Below, one piece after another: positions 1-6,249 of a DNA stretch of 64,000 nt. Every line of letters starts with the position of its first letter. The first letter of the stretch is position 1. Where the stretch lies: the NCBI GenBank assembly GCA_963805645.1, contig CAWDVA010000007.1, positions 1 to 64,000 of the forward strand. Reading direction: 5' to 3'. The notes under the pieces were generated by a model. That model ran no database searches. It saw only the letters and a list, made by a program, of their open reading frames with translations, and had not been told where the DNA came from. The stretch comes from CAVXEH01 sp963805645 (GTDB lineage: Bacteria > Chloroflexota > Limnocylindria > QHBO01). A program made the position numbers and the translations under genes.

Positions 1-1221
1 CCGGCTGAAGCGCCGCTCGAACTCCGCGAAGGCGGCAAAGCTGGCGCCGCGGAATCTGTAGATGGACTGGTCGTCGTCCCCCACCACCATGACGTTGTCC
101 GGGCGATCCGGCGTGCGTCCCAGCAGCTCGATCAGCTCGATCTGGGCGATGTTCGCGTCCTGGAACTCGTCCACCAGCAGGTAGCGGAACTGGCGCTGCC
201 ATCTGCGCAGGATGTTGGGGCGGGCCTTGAAGAGCTGCGTGACGGCGGCGATCTGCTCCCCGAAGTCGAGCGCACCACGCTCCGCTATCGCCTCCTGGTA
301 TGCGCGGTAGACCGATGCGATCTCGCTCCAGCGCATGACCTCCAGGGCGGCGCCATCGGTGACGTACGTGGCTGCCAGCTCGTCGATCCGGGTCAGCTGC
401 TCCGGCGTGAAGTGCTTCCGATGCACGAGCTTGCCGGTCCCGCCAACGGCTCGCCGGGCGGTCTTCTCGGCGACGTGCTCGACATCGGCCGGGTCGTACT
501 CGACCTCCTGGCCCAGCTCCTCTGCCCGCTCGTTGCGGCGCAGCCGGGCATACGCGCTGCGCACGTCCCGGACGGGTCGCAGGTTGCCCTGGATGAGGAG
601 GCCCGCGGCGGCATCTGCATAGCTGCCGTATCGGTCCTCGAAGACCTCGCGCTCGCGGGCGACGAAGGCGTCGAAGTCGTCCGGCGTGACGAGCTCGTCC
701 TTGGCGCGATTGATGAACCGCACCAGGTCGCCATACGCCCACTCCCCGGAGTGATAGATGAGCGTCAGCTTTGGGCAGATCTCGCGCAGCATCAGGAATT
801 GACCGATGCCGTCCAGCACATCCGGCCGTGCCGGCAGGCCCACCTCCGGGCCGGATTCGGTCAGGACCCGATGGCAGAAGCTGTGGAAGTTGGCGACGGT
901 GAGGCGGGCGGCGGTGGCGGCACCCACGGCTGTTTCGATGCGCTCGCGCAGCTCGCGGGCGGCCTTCACGTTGTAGGTCAGGACCAGGAGGTTCTCGGGG
1001 AGGAGGTCTTCGTGCGTGGCCAGGAGGTGGCGGACGCGCTCGACGATGACCCGGGTCTTGCCCGTGCCGGCGCCGGCGATGACGACCAGCGGCCCATCGC
1101 CGTACTCGACAATGGCGCGCTGCTCGGGGGTCAGCGCGGGGCGCTCAGTGGTGCTGGCGGCTGCCTGTGCTGTGGCGATAGCTGGTCCTCCCCTGATCCC
1201 CGCGGTCTGCCAATGATGCAC
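1..1221 (-). CDS. UvrD/PcrA-type DNA helicase, N-terminal part (cut by window edge)
   Basis: Superfamily 1A 3'-5' DNA helicase that unwinds DNA in repair or plasmid/phage replication. Only the N-terminal 400 or so residues are present; the gene runs off the left edge. Seen: Q-motif LTPEQ near residue 30, Walker A GAGTGKT (50-56), DEFQD Walker B (motif II), and GDDDQSIYRFRGA (motif III region). The start is a GTG at 1221; no ATG/GTG lies closer to the conserved core, although a GGGGAGG sits 12-20 nt before the core and a rarer start there cannot be excluded. The upstream region carries the first of the triple inverted-repeat elements (1310-1434). Helicase identity is secure; which subfamily (UvrD, PcrA or UvrD-like) cannot be decided without the C-terminus. 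Confidence 0.9.
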   Translation of the reverse strand, partial: MHHWQTAGIRGGPAIATAQAAASTTERPALTPEQRAIVEYGDGPLVVIAGAGTGKTRVIVERVRHLLATHEDLLPENLLVLTYNVKAARELRERIETAVGAATAARLTVANFHSFCHRVLTESGPEVGLPARPDVLDGIGQFLMLREICPKLTLIYHSGEWAYGDLVRFINRAKDELVTPDDFDAFVAREREVFEDRYGSYADAAAGLLIQGNLRPVRDVRSAYARLRRNERAEELGQEVEYDPADVEHVAEKTARRAVGGTGKLVHRKHFTPEQLTRIDELAATYVTDGAALEVMRWSEIASVYRAYQEAIAERGALDFGEQIAAVTQLFKARPNILRRWQRQFRYLLVDEFQDANIAQIELIELLGRTPDRPDNVMVVGDDDQSIYRFRGASFAAFAEFERRFSR

Positions 1222-1309
1222 CGGCGACATCGGTTCCCGCATGACCCATTGGTCACCGGCGTGCCCGTGCCAGTCCCCCCGCCGGTGCCCCCGTCCCCCG
1301 CCCCCGCTG

Positions 1310-1434
1310 CTAGCAGGGCTAGCGTTGTGACGATCGGGCAGCTGGAATTCCAGCTTCCTGCGTCACGCTGCCAGCCTACGTAGCCAACCGACAATCGAAC
1401 GAGCGCTCGTTTGTCGCACCGCTAGCCAGACTAG
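1310..1434 (+). repeat. Triple inverted-repeat element T1 (CTAGC type)
   Basis: Three 13-bp sites start at 1310 (CTAGC-AGG-GCTAG), 1371 (CCAGC-CTA-CGTAG) and 1422 (CTAGC-CAG-ACTAG). Spacing is 61 and 51 bp. The first site is followed by GTTGTGAC and the third preceded by GTCGCAC, an inverted flank seen in the other copies. It lies between the uvrD start and the hicB end. It belongs to the type that surrounds the second XRE gene near 19 kb. Function unknown; operator cluster is my best inference. Confidence 0.75.
1398..1411. promoter_or_regulatory. Perfect 14-bp palindrome inside element T1
   Basis: AACGAGCGCTCGTT is a perfect palindrome, flanked further out by CGACAA (1389) and TTGTCG (1411-1416). 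The shape resembles TetR-family operators. It lies between the second and third inverted repeats of T1 and is not repeated in the other copies. The controlled gene is unclear; uvrD on the minus strand is the nearest start. Confidence 0.4.
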
Positions 1435-1483
1435 CCAGCCCACCGTGACGCCTCGGTTGTCGCGTCGTCCCCTTGTCACCCGC

Positions 1484-1897
1484 CTACCGCGCTCCCGCCG
1501 GGAGTCGCCGGCGCGGCGTCCGCTTGCCGGCCAGCTGGTGCACGCGCTGGAATGAAAGACCCATCACCCGACCGGCGTCCCGCAGGGTGTAGCCGCGCTC
1601 GACAAGCTTGATGGCGGTCCCTGCCGCGAGGTCGTTGGCCTCCGACTGCAGCGCATCCTGTTGAGCCTGAAGCTCGTGGAACCGGGCCAGGGACCGGGCC
1701 AGGTCCTCTTCGAGCACTGGCTCGACGACAATCACCACATCGGCCGGATCAACGCCGGTCATTGTGGCGATCGCGTCCCGGGCCATGCTCTCGGCCTGGC
1801 CCAGTCGCCGAACCTGCGAGAAGACACCCGGCAGCTGGGGCACTTCGAGCGCCCACCAGTCGCCGCTGCGCCTCGCTTGCACCGTGTAGGTCGTCAT
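1484..1897 (-). CDS. hicB: HicB-family antitoxin
   Basis: Antitoxin and likely autorepressor of the HicAB pair. Seen: an N-terminal HicB-like domain of about 60 residues (TTYTVQARRSGDWWALEVPQ), where the YTV...WW...VP pattern is typical, then a linker and a C-terminal helix-turn-helix (LRDAGRVMGLSFQRVHQLAG). Length 137 aa fits DNA-binding HicB proteins. I chose the ATG at 1897 because it gives the ATGA overlap with the hicA stop and has an AGGG upstream; an ATG three codons earlier (1906) is possible. By family knowledge it binds HicA and represses the operon through the palindromes at 2115-2153. Confidence 0.85.
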   Translation of the reverse strand: MTTYTVQARRSGDWWALEVPQLPGVFSQVRRLGQAESMARDAIATMTGVDPADVVIVVEPVLEEDLARSLARFHELQAQQDALQSEANDLAAGTAIKLVERGYTLRDAGRVMGLSFQRVHQLAGKRTPRRRLPAGAR

Positions 1898-2103
1898 CGC
1901 CACCATCCCTCGCCGAAGAGCCTCTCGAAGGACTTCAGGATTGCCGCGGCCGTGTACTCGTTGATCTCGCGGTGACGCGGCACGGTCACCGTTATCTCGC
2001 CGATCATCAGTTTGTCGTGCCGCTTGCCTGGTTCGACCCTCATGCTCAGGCCGGCAGCGCTCGCGGCACGGCGGAGCTTGTGCTCCAGGTCCGTCCGCTT
2101 CAC
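1894..2103 (-). CDS. hicA: HicA-family mRNA interferase toxin
   Basis: Small (69 aa) double-stranded-RNA-binding-fold toxin that cleaves mRNA when free of HicB. Seen: the conserved HicA order of a basic N-terminal helix, then GKRHDKLM with the catalytic histidine, then TVTVPRHREIN and a closing helix. The GTG start at 2103 has AAGGATG just upstream. It overlaps hicB by 4 nt (ATGA), which supports translational coupling. The toxin-first order is usual for HicAB. The promoter has TTGACA at 2137-2132, between two palindromes. Confidence 0.88.
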   Translation of the reverse strand: MKRTDLEHKLRRAASAAGLSMRVEPGKRHDKLMIGEITVTVPRHREINEYTAAAILKSFERLFGEGWWR

Positions 2104-2114
2104 CGCTCATCCTT

Positions 2115-2153
2115 GTCTATGCCCATAGACATGTCAAGTCTATGGCCGTAGAC
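2115..2153 (-). promoter_or_regulatory. hicAB promoter with two palindromic operators
   Basis: Two near-identical 16-bp palindromes, GTCTATGCCCATAGAC (2115-2130) and GTCTATGGCCGTAGAC (2138-2153), are 23 bp apart centre to centre. A TTGACA -35 box on the minus strand sits exactly between them. HicB repressor binding to both is inferred; the 23-bp spacing (about two helical turns) suits a HicB multimer. Confidence 0.7.
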
Positions 2154-2194
2154 AACGCCTTGGCCCCTTGGGGAGTCGCGAAGCACGTCCACGG

Positions 2195-2401
2195 TCACAT
2201 GCCCTCGAGCGCTTCAAAGTTGCGGGCGGCGTCGCACTCCCCGCAGATCCAGACGTCGCCGTCCAGCGCGGGTGGAAGGCCGCACCACCACAGGTCCCGC
2301 TCGCAGACCGCGCAGATCCCGCAGACCGCCACGTCTACCTGGGGCTCCGCGGTCGAGTCAGCGGCGTCGCCCTTGTCACTCACGGGGTGAGTGTCGCTCA
2401 C
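2195..2401 (-). CDS. Small double zinc-ribbon protein, copy 1
   Basis: Unrecognised 68-aa protein. Seen: two cysteine knuckles, CGICAVC and CGEC, separated by RDLWWCGLPPALDGDVWI and followed by DAARNFEAL. A paralogue with the same core lies at 8166-8381, which argues that both are real genes. The first 25 residues are polar and unlike the copy. A zinc ribbon of this size could be a partner or cofactor of a nucleic-acid or protein complex, but no function can be named. It stands alone, facing away from the zinc-ribbon gene that starts at 2387. Confidence 0.65.
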   Translation of the reverse strand: MSDTHPVSDKGDAADSTAEPQVDVAVCGICAVCERDLWWCGLPPALDGDVWICGECDAARNFEALEGM

Positions 2402-2665
2402 CGCGTCGACAGGTCAGCTGTCGCAACCGGAGCGCAGAATCGTAGTCATGAAAACGGAAATGAGCCTGCCGCGTGCCCCAGGTGTGGCGCGCGGGAGGCC
2501 GTGCCGGTGGCCTACGGCTACCCGGGTCCCGAGGCCGCAGCGGCCCAGGAGCGGGGCGAGCTCGTCCTTGGCGGATGCATGATTGGCGACGAGTCGCCGG
2601 AGTTCATCTGCGGCCACTGCCACGCTCCCCTGCCCTGGTTGGGGTCGCATGACATCGCGGACTGA
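2387..2665 (+). CDS. Small zinc-ribbon protein (CPRCG...CGHCH)
   Basis: Small protein of uncertain start. The supported part is the C-terminal 70 residues: CPRCG, then AVPVAYGYPGPE, then LVLGGC, and a second knuckle CGHCH. This order of zinc knuckle, YGYPGPE and LGGC is familiar from small uncharacterised bacterial proteins. The GTG at 2387 is the last plausible in-frame start; an ATG at 2449 is in the wrong frame. It overlaps the start of the ADP-ribosylglycohydrolase gene by 17 nt, so the two are probably co-transcribed. Function unknown. Confidence 0.6.
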   Translation: MSVAHRVDRSAVATGAQNRSHENGNEPAACPRCGAREAVPVAYGYPGPEAAAAQERGELVLGGCMIGDESPEFICGHCHAPLPWLGSHDIAD

Positions 2666-3680
2666 CCGCGTCCGCGGCGGCGTCGTCGGCCACCTGGTGG
2701 GTGATGCGGTCGGCGTGCCGTACGAGTTCCGGGATGCGGGCGACATCGGTCAGGTGGTCTTTGGCGCTCGCGGCACCCACCACCAGAAGCCGGGCACCTG
2801 GAGCGACGACGGCGCGCTGATGCTCGCCGCCCTGGACTCGCTGCTCGAATCCAGGTTCGACGCAAGAGATCAGGGCCGCCGGTTCCTGGCATGGGCGGAT
2901 GGCACCGCCTACACGCCTAATGGGGACGGGCGGTTCGACATCGGTGGCGCCACGGCGCGGGCCCTGGCCCGGCTCAGGCGTGGGACGCCGCCCGAGGAAG
3001 CCGGGAACGACCCGCACGCGCTGGGAAACGGCTCGCTCATGCGGATCCTGCCCATGGCGCTCGTGGATCCCGCGGCGAGCGTGGCGCAGCTCGTGGAGCG
3101 GGCACACCGGTCCAGCCGGATCACGCACGGCGCGCCTGCCTGCCTGGTGGCCTGCGCCCTGTACGTCCTCGCGGCCCACCAACTGGCCGATGGCGCACAG
3201 GACCGAGCCGAAGTGCTCCAGATGGCCACCGCGGACCTGCAAGCCGAGTACGACCGCCTGGCCGATGGCGCCCTCCAGGAGGCCCTCGCGCAGCTCCTGG
3301 CCTGGACCGACCGCAGCGGCGGCGGCCTGGTGACGGACAGCTTCTGGAGTGCCTGGGACGCCTTCGCCGGGGCTCATGATTACCGCTCCGCCATCGAGCG
3401 CGCGGTGGGCTACGGGCACGACACCGATACCACCGCCGCCATTGCCGGTGGGCTCGCGGGAATCTACTGGGGCGTCAATGGCATTCCGCGCGACTGGCGG
3501 AACAACATGCGCGGCATGGAGATCGTCACGCCCCTGCTCCGCCGGCTCGATAGGCGCCTGGGATCGTCGCCTCCCTCGCTGCCGGCCATGGATCCCGACT
3601 ATCCGTACTCGATGGATGACCTGGAGGAGATCGGGACCACTCGGAGTGGTTCGGTTTATCGGCCCGGCAGCGCTGATTGA
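2649..3680 (+). CDS. ADP-ribosylglycohydrolase family protein (DraG/ARH-like)
   Basis: Predicted dinuclear-metal hydrolase that removes ADP-ribose from proteins or small molecules, in the cytoplasm. Seen: GDAVGVPYEF near residue 18, the first metal motif WSDDG (51-55), NGSLMR in the middle, and GYGHDTDTTAAIAG near residue 255, the second metal-binding motif of the family. Length 343 aa is normal. In many members the first motif is TDDT; here the last residue is Gly. The ATG at 2649 begins at the conserved core and overlaps the upstream zinc-ribbon gene. An ADP-ribosyltransferase gene (arr) lies 1.3 kb downstream, but a functional link is only inferred. Confidence 0.88.
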   Translation: MTSRTDRVRGGVVGHLVGDAVGVPYEFRDAGDIGQVVFGARGTHHQKPGTWSDDGALMLAALDSLLESRFDARDQGRRFLAWADGTAYTPNGDGRFDIGGATARALARLRRGTPPEEAGNDPHALGNGSLMRILPMALVDPAASVAQLVERAHRSSRITHGAPACLVACALYVLAAHQLADGAQDRAEVLQMATADLQAEYDRLADGALQEALAQLLAWTDRSGGGLVTDSFWSAWDAFAGAHDYRSAIERAVGYGHDTDTTAAIAGGLAGIYWGVNGIPRDWRNNMRGMEIVTPLLRRLDRRLGSSPPSLPAMDPDYPYSMDDLEEIGTTRSGSVYRPGSAD

Positions 3681-3704
3681 CCTCCGTACAGGCTGGTGTA
3701 CACT
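3677..3704 (+). promoter_or_regulatory. Promoter and embedded operator of Phd/RelE module 1
   Basis: TTGACC (3677-3682), 16-nt spacer and TACACT (3699-3704) form a good sigma-70-like promoter. A perfect inverted repeat GTACA-N6-TGTAC (3686-3701) fills the spacer and touches the -10. The ATG of the antitoxin is 8 nt after the -10, so the mRNA is probably leaderless. Repression by the toxin-antitoxin complex is inferred. Confidence 0.7.
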
Positions 3705-3712
3705 CTAGCGTC

Positions 3713-3988
3713 ATGAAGAGCGTACCGGTCAGCGACCTGCGACAACGTGTGGCCGAGATCCTCGATGACCTCGGCAGCTCGACTGAGCCTACGGTTGTGC
3801 TCCAGCGCTCGCGGAAGGCCGCCTACCTCGTCAACCCGGAGCGCTACGAGCGGGACCAGGCCGAGCTGGCTGCCCTGCGCCGCGCCCTGTTCCTGGCCGA
3901 GGTGCGCGAGGCGGAGGCCGAGTACCGCGCCGGCGATGCCAGCTCCTTCGACGACGTGGAGGCGCTCATCGACGAGCTGCGTGCCTGA
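3713..3988 (+). CDS. Phd/YefM-type antitoxin, module 1
   Basis: Antitoxin of a type II toxin-antitoxin pair: an N-terminal DNA-binding Phd domain and a C-terminal toxin-wrapping helix. Seen: MKSVPVSDLRQRVAEILDD opening, VVLQRSRKAAYLVNPERYE (the usual strand before the long helix) and an acidic C-terminus, 91 aa in all. The ATG at 3713 is favoured because it follows the -10 hexamer by 8 nt and starts at the family's conserved N-terminus. It overlaps the toxin reading frame by 8 nt. It likely represses its own promoter through the repeat at 3686-3701. Confidence 0.87.
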   Translation: MKSVPVSDLRQRVAEILDDLGSSTEPTVVLQRSRKAAYLVNPERYERDQAELAALRRALFLAEVREAEAEYRAGDASSFDDVEALIDELRA

Positions 3989-4244
3989 CGTGCGGATCGC
4001 GCTCTCGAGCCGTTTCCTGCGTCGTGCCCGGAAGCTGAAGGATCCCCAGGCGAGCATGCTGCGCGCCGCCCTGCGCCGCTTCGCCGCCGACCCGCAGGAT
4101 CCCCTGCTTCACACCCACAAGCTCAAGGGCGAGCTCGCCGACTACTGGGCCTTCAGCGTGGACCAGGACCTGCGCGTTCTCTTTCGGTGGGACGGCGACG
4201 TGGCGTTCCTCGTCAACCTGGGTTCGCACGACGAGGTCTACTAG
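3981..4244 (+). CDS. RelE/ParE-superfamily toxin, module 1
   Basis: Partner toxin of the preceding antitoxin, predicted to cleave ribosome-bound mRNA or block gyrase depending on subfamily. Seen: IALSSRFLRRARKL opening, PLLHTHKLKGEL, YWAFSVDQDLRVLFRW and a final LVNLGSHDEVY, the classical RelE/YafQ layout where the last His and Tyr are often catalytic. The GTG at 3981 overlaps the antitoxin by 8 nt; a second GTG at 3990 is also possible. 87 aa is standard. Confidence 0.87.
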   Translation: MPDVRIALSSRFLRRARKLKDPQASMLRAALRRFAADPQDPLLHTHKLKGELADYWAFSVDQDLRVLFRWDGDVAFLVNLGSHDEVY

Positions 4245-4325
4245 CGACTCGGGCCGAACCGCCGCGTGCCCCTCTCGAATCCCAGAAGCCGGCTGCTTGA
4301 CTGGGACCGCTCCTGACGCCTGGGG

Positions 4326-4580
4326 CTAGCGGTAGACGTCGCGGCGGTGGCCAACCTTGATGATCAGGACGAGAAGCACGTCATCACGGACCTGGTACAG
4401 GACCCGGTAGTCGCCGACGCGAATGCGCCACACCTCGTCGGTCCCGCGCAGCTTGCGCGCATCCGGCGGCCTGGGCTGGGTCGACAATCGGTCGATGGCG
4501 CTGATGAGCCGATGGCGAACGCTGACCGGCGCCTTGCGCAGCTCACGCGCTGCCGAGGGCAGGACCTGGATCCGATGCAC
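4326..4580 (-). CDS. relE: RelE/ParE-superfamily toxin, module 2
   Basis: 84-aa RelE-type mRNA interferase. Seen: IQVLPSAARELRKAP opening, KLRGTDEVWRIRVGDYRVLY, the most typical RelE segment, and IIKVGHRRDVYR at the C-terminus. The GTG start at 4580 is 9 nt after the antitoxin stop. This module is closer to canonical RelE than module 1, and the two toxins are clearly different, so cross-talk is not expected from sequence alone. Confidence 0.9.
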   Translation of the reverse strand: MHRIQVLPSAARELRKAPVSVRHRLISAIDRLSTQPRPPDARKLRGTDEVWRIRVGDYRVLYQVRDDVLLVLIIKVGHRRDVYR

Positions 4581-4589
4581 GACGGATCG

Positions 4590-4844
4590 TCAGCCGCCAA
4601 GCTGGTTCTTCAGCTCGTCCCAGGCAACGGGATCGCGGTTCTCGGGATCTGCCAATGCGGCACGAACCTCGTCGAGATCGCGCGCATCCTCCAGGGCCTC
4701 GAGAAGCTCCAGGTCCTCCACGGGCACCACGGCGGCAACCCGCTTTCCGTGGCGCGTGAGGACGACCCGTTCATGTCCGAAGGCGACGCGGTTCACGGTC
4801 GTCGAGAAGCTCTCGCGTGCCTCGCTGATCCGATGCTCGCTCAT
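4590..4844 (-). CDS. Phd/YefM-type antitoxin, module 2
   Basis: 84-aa antitoxin. Seen: ISEARESFSTTVNRVAFG, ERVVLTRHGKRVAAVVPVED, the Phd/YefM DNA-binding fold, and an acidic C-terminal tail (DLDEVRAALADPE) for toxin binding. The ATG at 4844 is 6 nt after the -10 hexamer, giving a leaderless message. It is divergent from the arr gene, and the two promoters share a few bases, so antitoxin binding could also affect arr; that link is inference. Confidence 0.87.
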   Translation of the reverse strand: MSEHRISEARESFSTTVNRVAFGHERVVLTRHGKRVAAVVPVEDLELLEALEDARDLDEVRAALADPENRDPVAWDELKNQLGG

Positions 4845-4850
4845 CCAGGC

Positions 4851-4879
4851 AGTATCGTACGAAACGTACGTCTTGGTCA
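4851..4879 (-). promoter_or_regulatory. Promoter and embedded operator of Phd/RelE module 2
   Basis: On the minus strand TTGACC (4879-4874), 18-nt spacer and GATACT (4856-4851) precede the ATG by 6 nt. The spacer contains GTACG-AAA-CGTAC, a perfect inverted repeat (4857-4869). This is the same architecture as module 1: operator in the spacer, leaderless antitoxin message. Confidence 0.7.
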
Positions 4880-4900
4880 ATTGCCCATCGCGCGTATACC
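4873..4900 (+). promoter_or_regulatory. Putative arr promoter, back-to-back with the phd promoter
   Basis: TTGGTC (4873-4878), 16 nt and TATACC (4895-4900). Its -35 overlaps the -35 of the divergent phd promoter, so only one polymerase could bind at a time. The expected leader is about 55 nt. Confidence 0.5.
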
Positions 4901-4936
4901 GAACTGGGCACAAAAGGCATCAATGTGGTCGACTAT

Positions 4937-4956
4937 CTCATCGTGTAGATGAGGGG
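4937..4956 (+). promoter_or_regulatory. Leader hairpin touching the arr ribosome binding site
   Basis: CTCATC-GTGTA-GATGAG (4937-4953) is a perfect 6-bp stem. Its 3' arm ends inside GAGGGG (4951-4956), the ribosome binding site 6 nt before the TTG start of arr. Folding would partly hide this site. Regulatory effect is inferred. Confidence 0.4.
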
Positions 4957-4962
4957 CAGCTC

Positions 4963-5361
4963 TTGGACAAGGGTCCGTTCTTCCATGGCACCAAGGCCGA
5001 CCTGCGGGTTGGCGATCTCCTCACGGCCGGCTATCGGTCGAACTACCGGCCGGAGGTCGTCATGAATCACATCTACTTCACCGCGCTGCCCGACGGTGCC
5101 GGGCTCGCCGCAGAGCTCGCGCCGGGCGACGGCGATCCGCGCGTGTATGTCGTTGAGCCAACGGGGCCGTTCGAGGACGACCCCAACGTGACCGACAAGA
5201 AGTTTCCCGGCAACCCAACCCGGTCCTACCGCAGCCGGGAGCCGCTGCGGATCGTGGGTGAGCTAACTGACTGGAAGCGGCTGACGCCCGTGGAGCTGCA
5301 GGCCTGGCGCGACCGCCTCGCAGCCATCCCCAAGGACGAGCGGGGCGAGATCCTCAACTGA
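4963..5361 (+). CDS. arr: Rifampin ADP-ribosyltransferase
   Basis: Transfers ADP-ribose from NAD to the C23 hydroxyl of rifamycins, inactivating them; cytoplasmic. Seen: PFFHGTKADLRVGDLL, NYRPEVVMNHIYFTA, VYVVEPTGPFEDDPNVT and PTRSYRSREPLRIVG, which match the Arr family throughout. The NAD-site residues expected from Arr (His, Tyr, Asp) fall at H8, Y38 and D73. Length 132 aa is normal. The TTG at 4963 is the only start that keeps the conserved N-terminus and has GAGGGG 6 nt before it. A PEP-utilising enzyme related to rifampin phosphotransferases lies at 8.4 kb, so rifamycin exposure is a reasonable but unproven theme. Confidence 0.93.
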   Translation: MDKGPFFHGTKADLRVGDLLTAGYRSNYRPEVVMNHIYFTALPDGAGLAAELAPGDGDPRVYVVEPTGPFEDDPNVTDKKFPGNPTRSYRSREPLRIVGELTDWKRLTPVELQAWRDRLAAIPKDERGEILN

Positions 5362-5649
5362 ACAGCGGCGACCAGGCGGCCCGAATGGTGCCATGTTCGG
5401 GAAACGAACCTTATGACCGATGGGGACGGTCTCCGGGCCGTTCGGATGGCGTTAGGCGGTCGCCTGGTCCATCTGACCAACGCATCGACCGTTGGGCGGT
5501 CGGTTTGGAGATCCTCGGCGGTCGTAAGGTCAGTCTGGCGAACATCGGTGCGCAGGTAGGCGGCGGTGGGTCGCCGTGGTGAGGTCGGCCCGATGATTTG
5601 CCCGCGCTCGAGGCGTCATACGAACAGGCACCCCAAGGAGCAATGAGCA
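5362..5649. other. Intergenic region without a supported gene
   Basis: 288 nt between arr and the reductase gene. It is rich in GGCGGTC/GACCG-like words and has one longer inverted pair (CCAAC at 5478 with GTTGG at about 5491), but no conserved protein, promoter pair or triple-repeat element that I can support. Confidence 0.5.
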
Positions 5650-6249
5650 ATGACCAAGGTCAAGGCCGTCATCACCATCTCGCTTGACGGCTACATCACC
5701 GGCCCCAACGACGGTCCCGACAAGGGACTGGGCGAGGGCGGCGAGGCGCTGCACACGTGGGTGTTTGGCGCGCCTTGGACGTACGAGTCCGGCCCAAAGG
5801 GCGAGGCGACCGGCGTCGACAAGGAGTACCTGGACGAGGGGATGCGCAGCCAGGGCGCGGCCATCGTCGGGCGCACCATGTACGAGGCGGCCGGGCACTG
5901 GGGCGACCGCAACCCGTGGGGCGTGCCGACCTTCGTCCTCACCCATCGGCCACAAGAGCAGCCCGATGGCGACGAGTTCACCTTCGTCGGGAGCCTGGAC
6001 GAGGCGCTCTCACGAGCCAGGGAGGCGGCAGGTGACAAGGACGTTCACCTCGCAGGTGGTGCCGACCTCATCCGCCAGGCCCTGGCGGCCGGGGTGGTCG
6101 ACGAGCTGTCGATCATCGTCGCGCCCCTGGTGCTGGGTGGCGGGAAGCGCCTGTTCGAGGGGTTCGAGCGGCGCATCGAGCTCGAGCAGCTGGGCGTGCG
6201 GCAGTCGGCGTTCGCCACGTTCATCGACTACCGGGTGAAGCGCAGCTGA
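5650..6249 (+). CDS. RibD C-terminal/dihydrofolate-reductase-like protein, copy 1
   Basis: NADPH-dependent reductase fold (RibD_C/DHFR-like), substrate unknown. Seen: ITISLDGYITGPND at the N-terminus, IVGRTMYEAAGHW in the middle, VHLAGGADLIRQAL and a C-terminal ELSIIVAPLVLGGGKRLFE, the typical family signature. 199 aa is usual. AAGGAG lies 9 nt before the ATG. Two further members occur in the window (15406, 17088); they are divergent, not recent duplicates. Such proteins are abundant in soil bacteria and most have no proven substrate. Confidence 0.9.
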   Translation: MTKVKAVITISLDGYITGPNDGPDKGLGEGGEALHTWVFGAPWTYESGPKGEATGVDKEYLDEGMRSQGAAIVGRTMYEAAGHWGDRNPWGVPTFVLTHRPQEQPDGDEFTFVGSLDEALSRAREAAGDKDVHLAGGADLIRQALAAGVVDELSIIVAPLVLGGGKRLFEGFERRIELEQLGVRQSAFATFIDYRVKRS

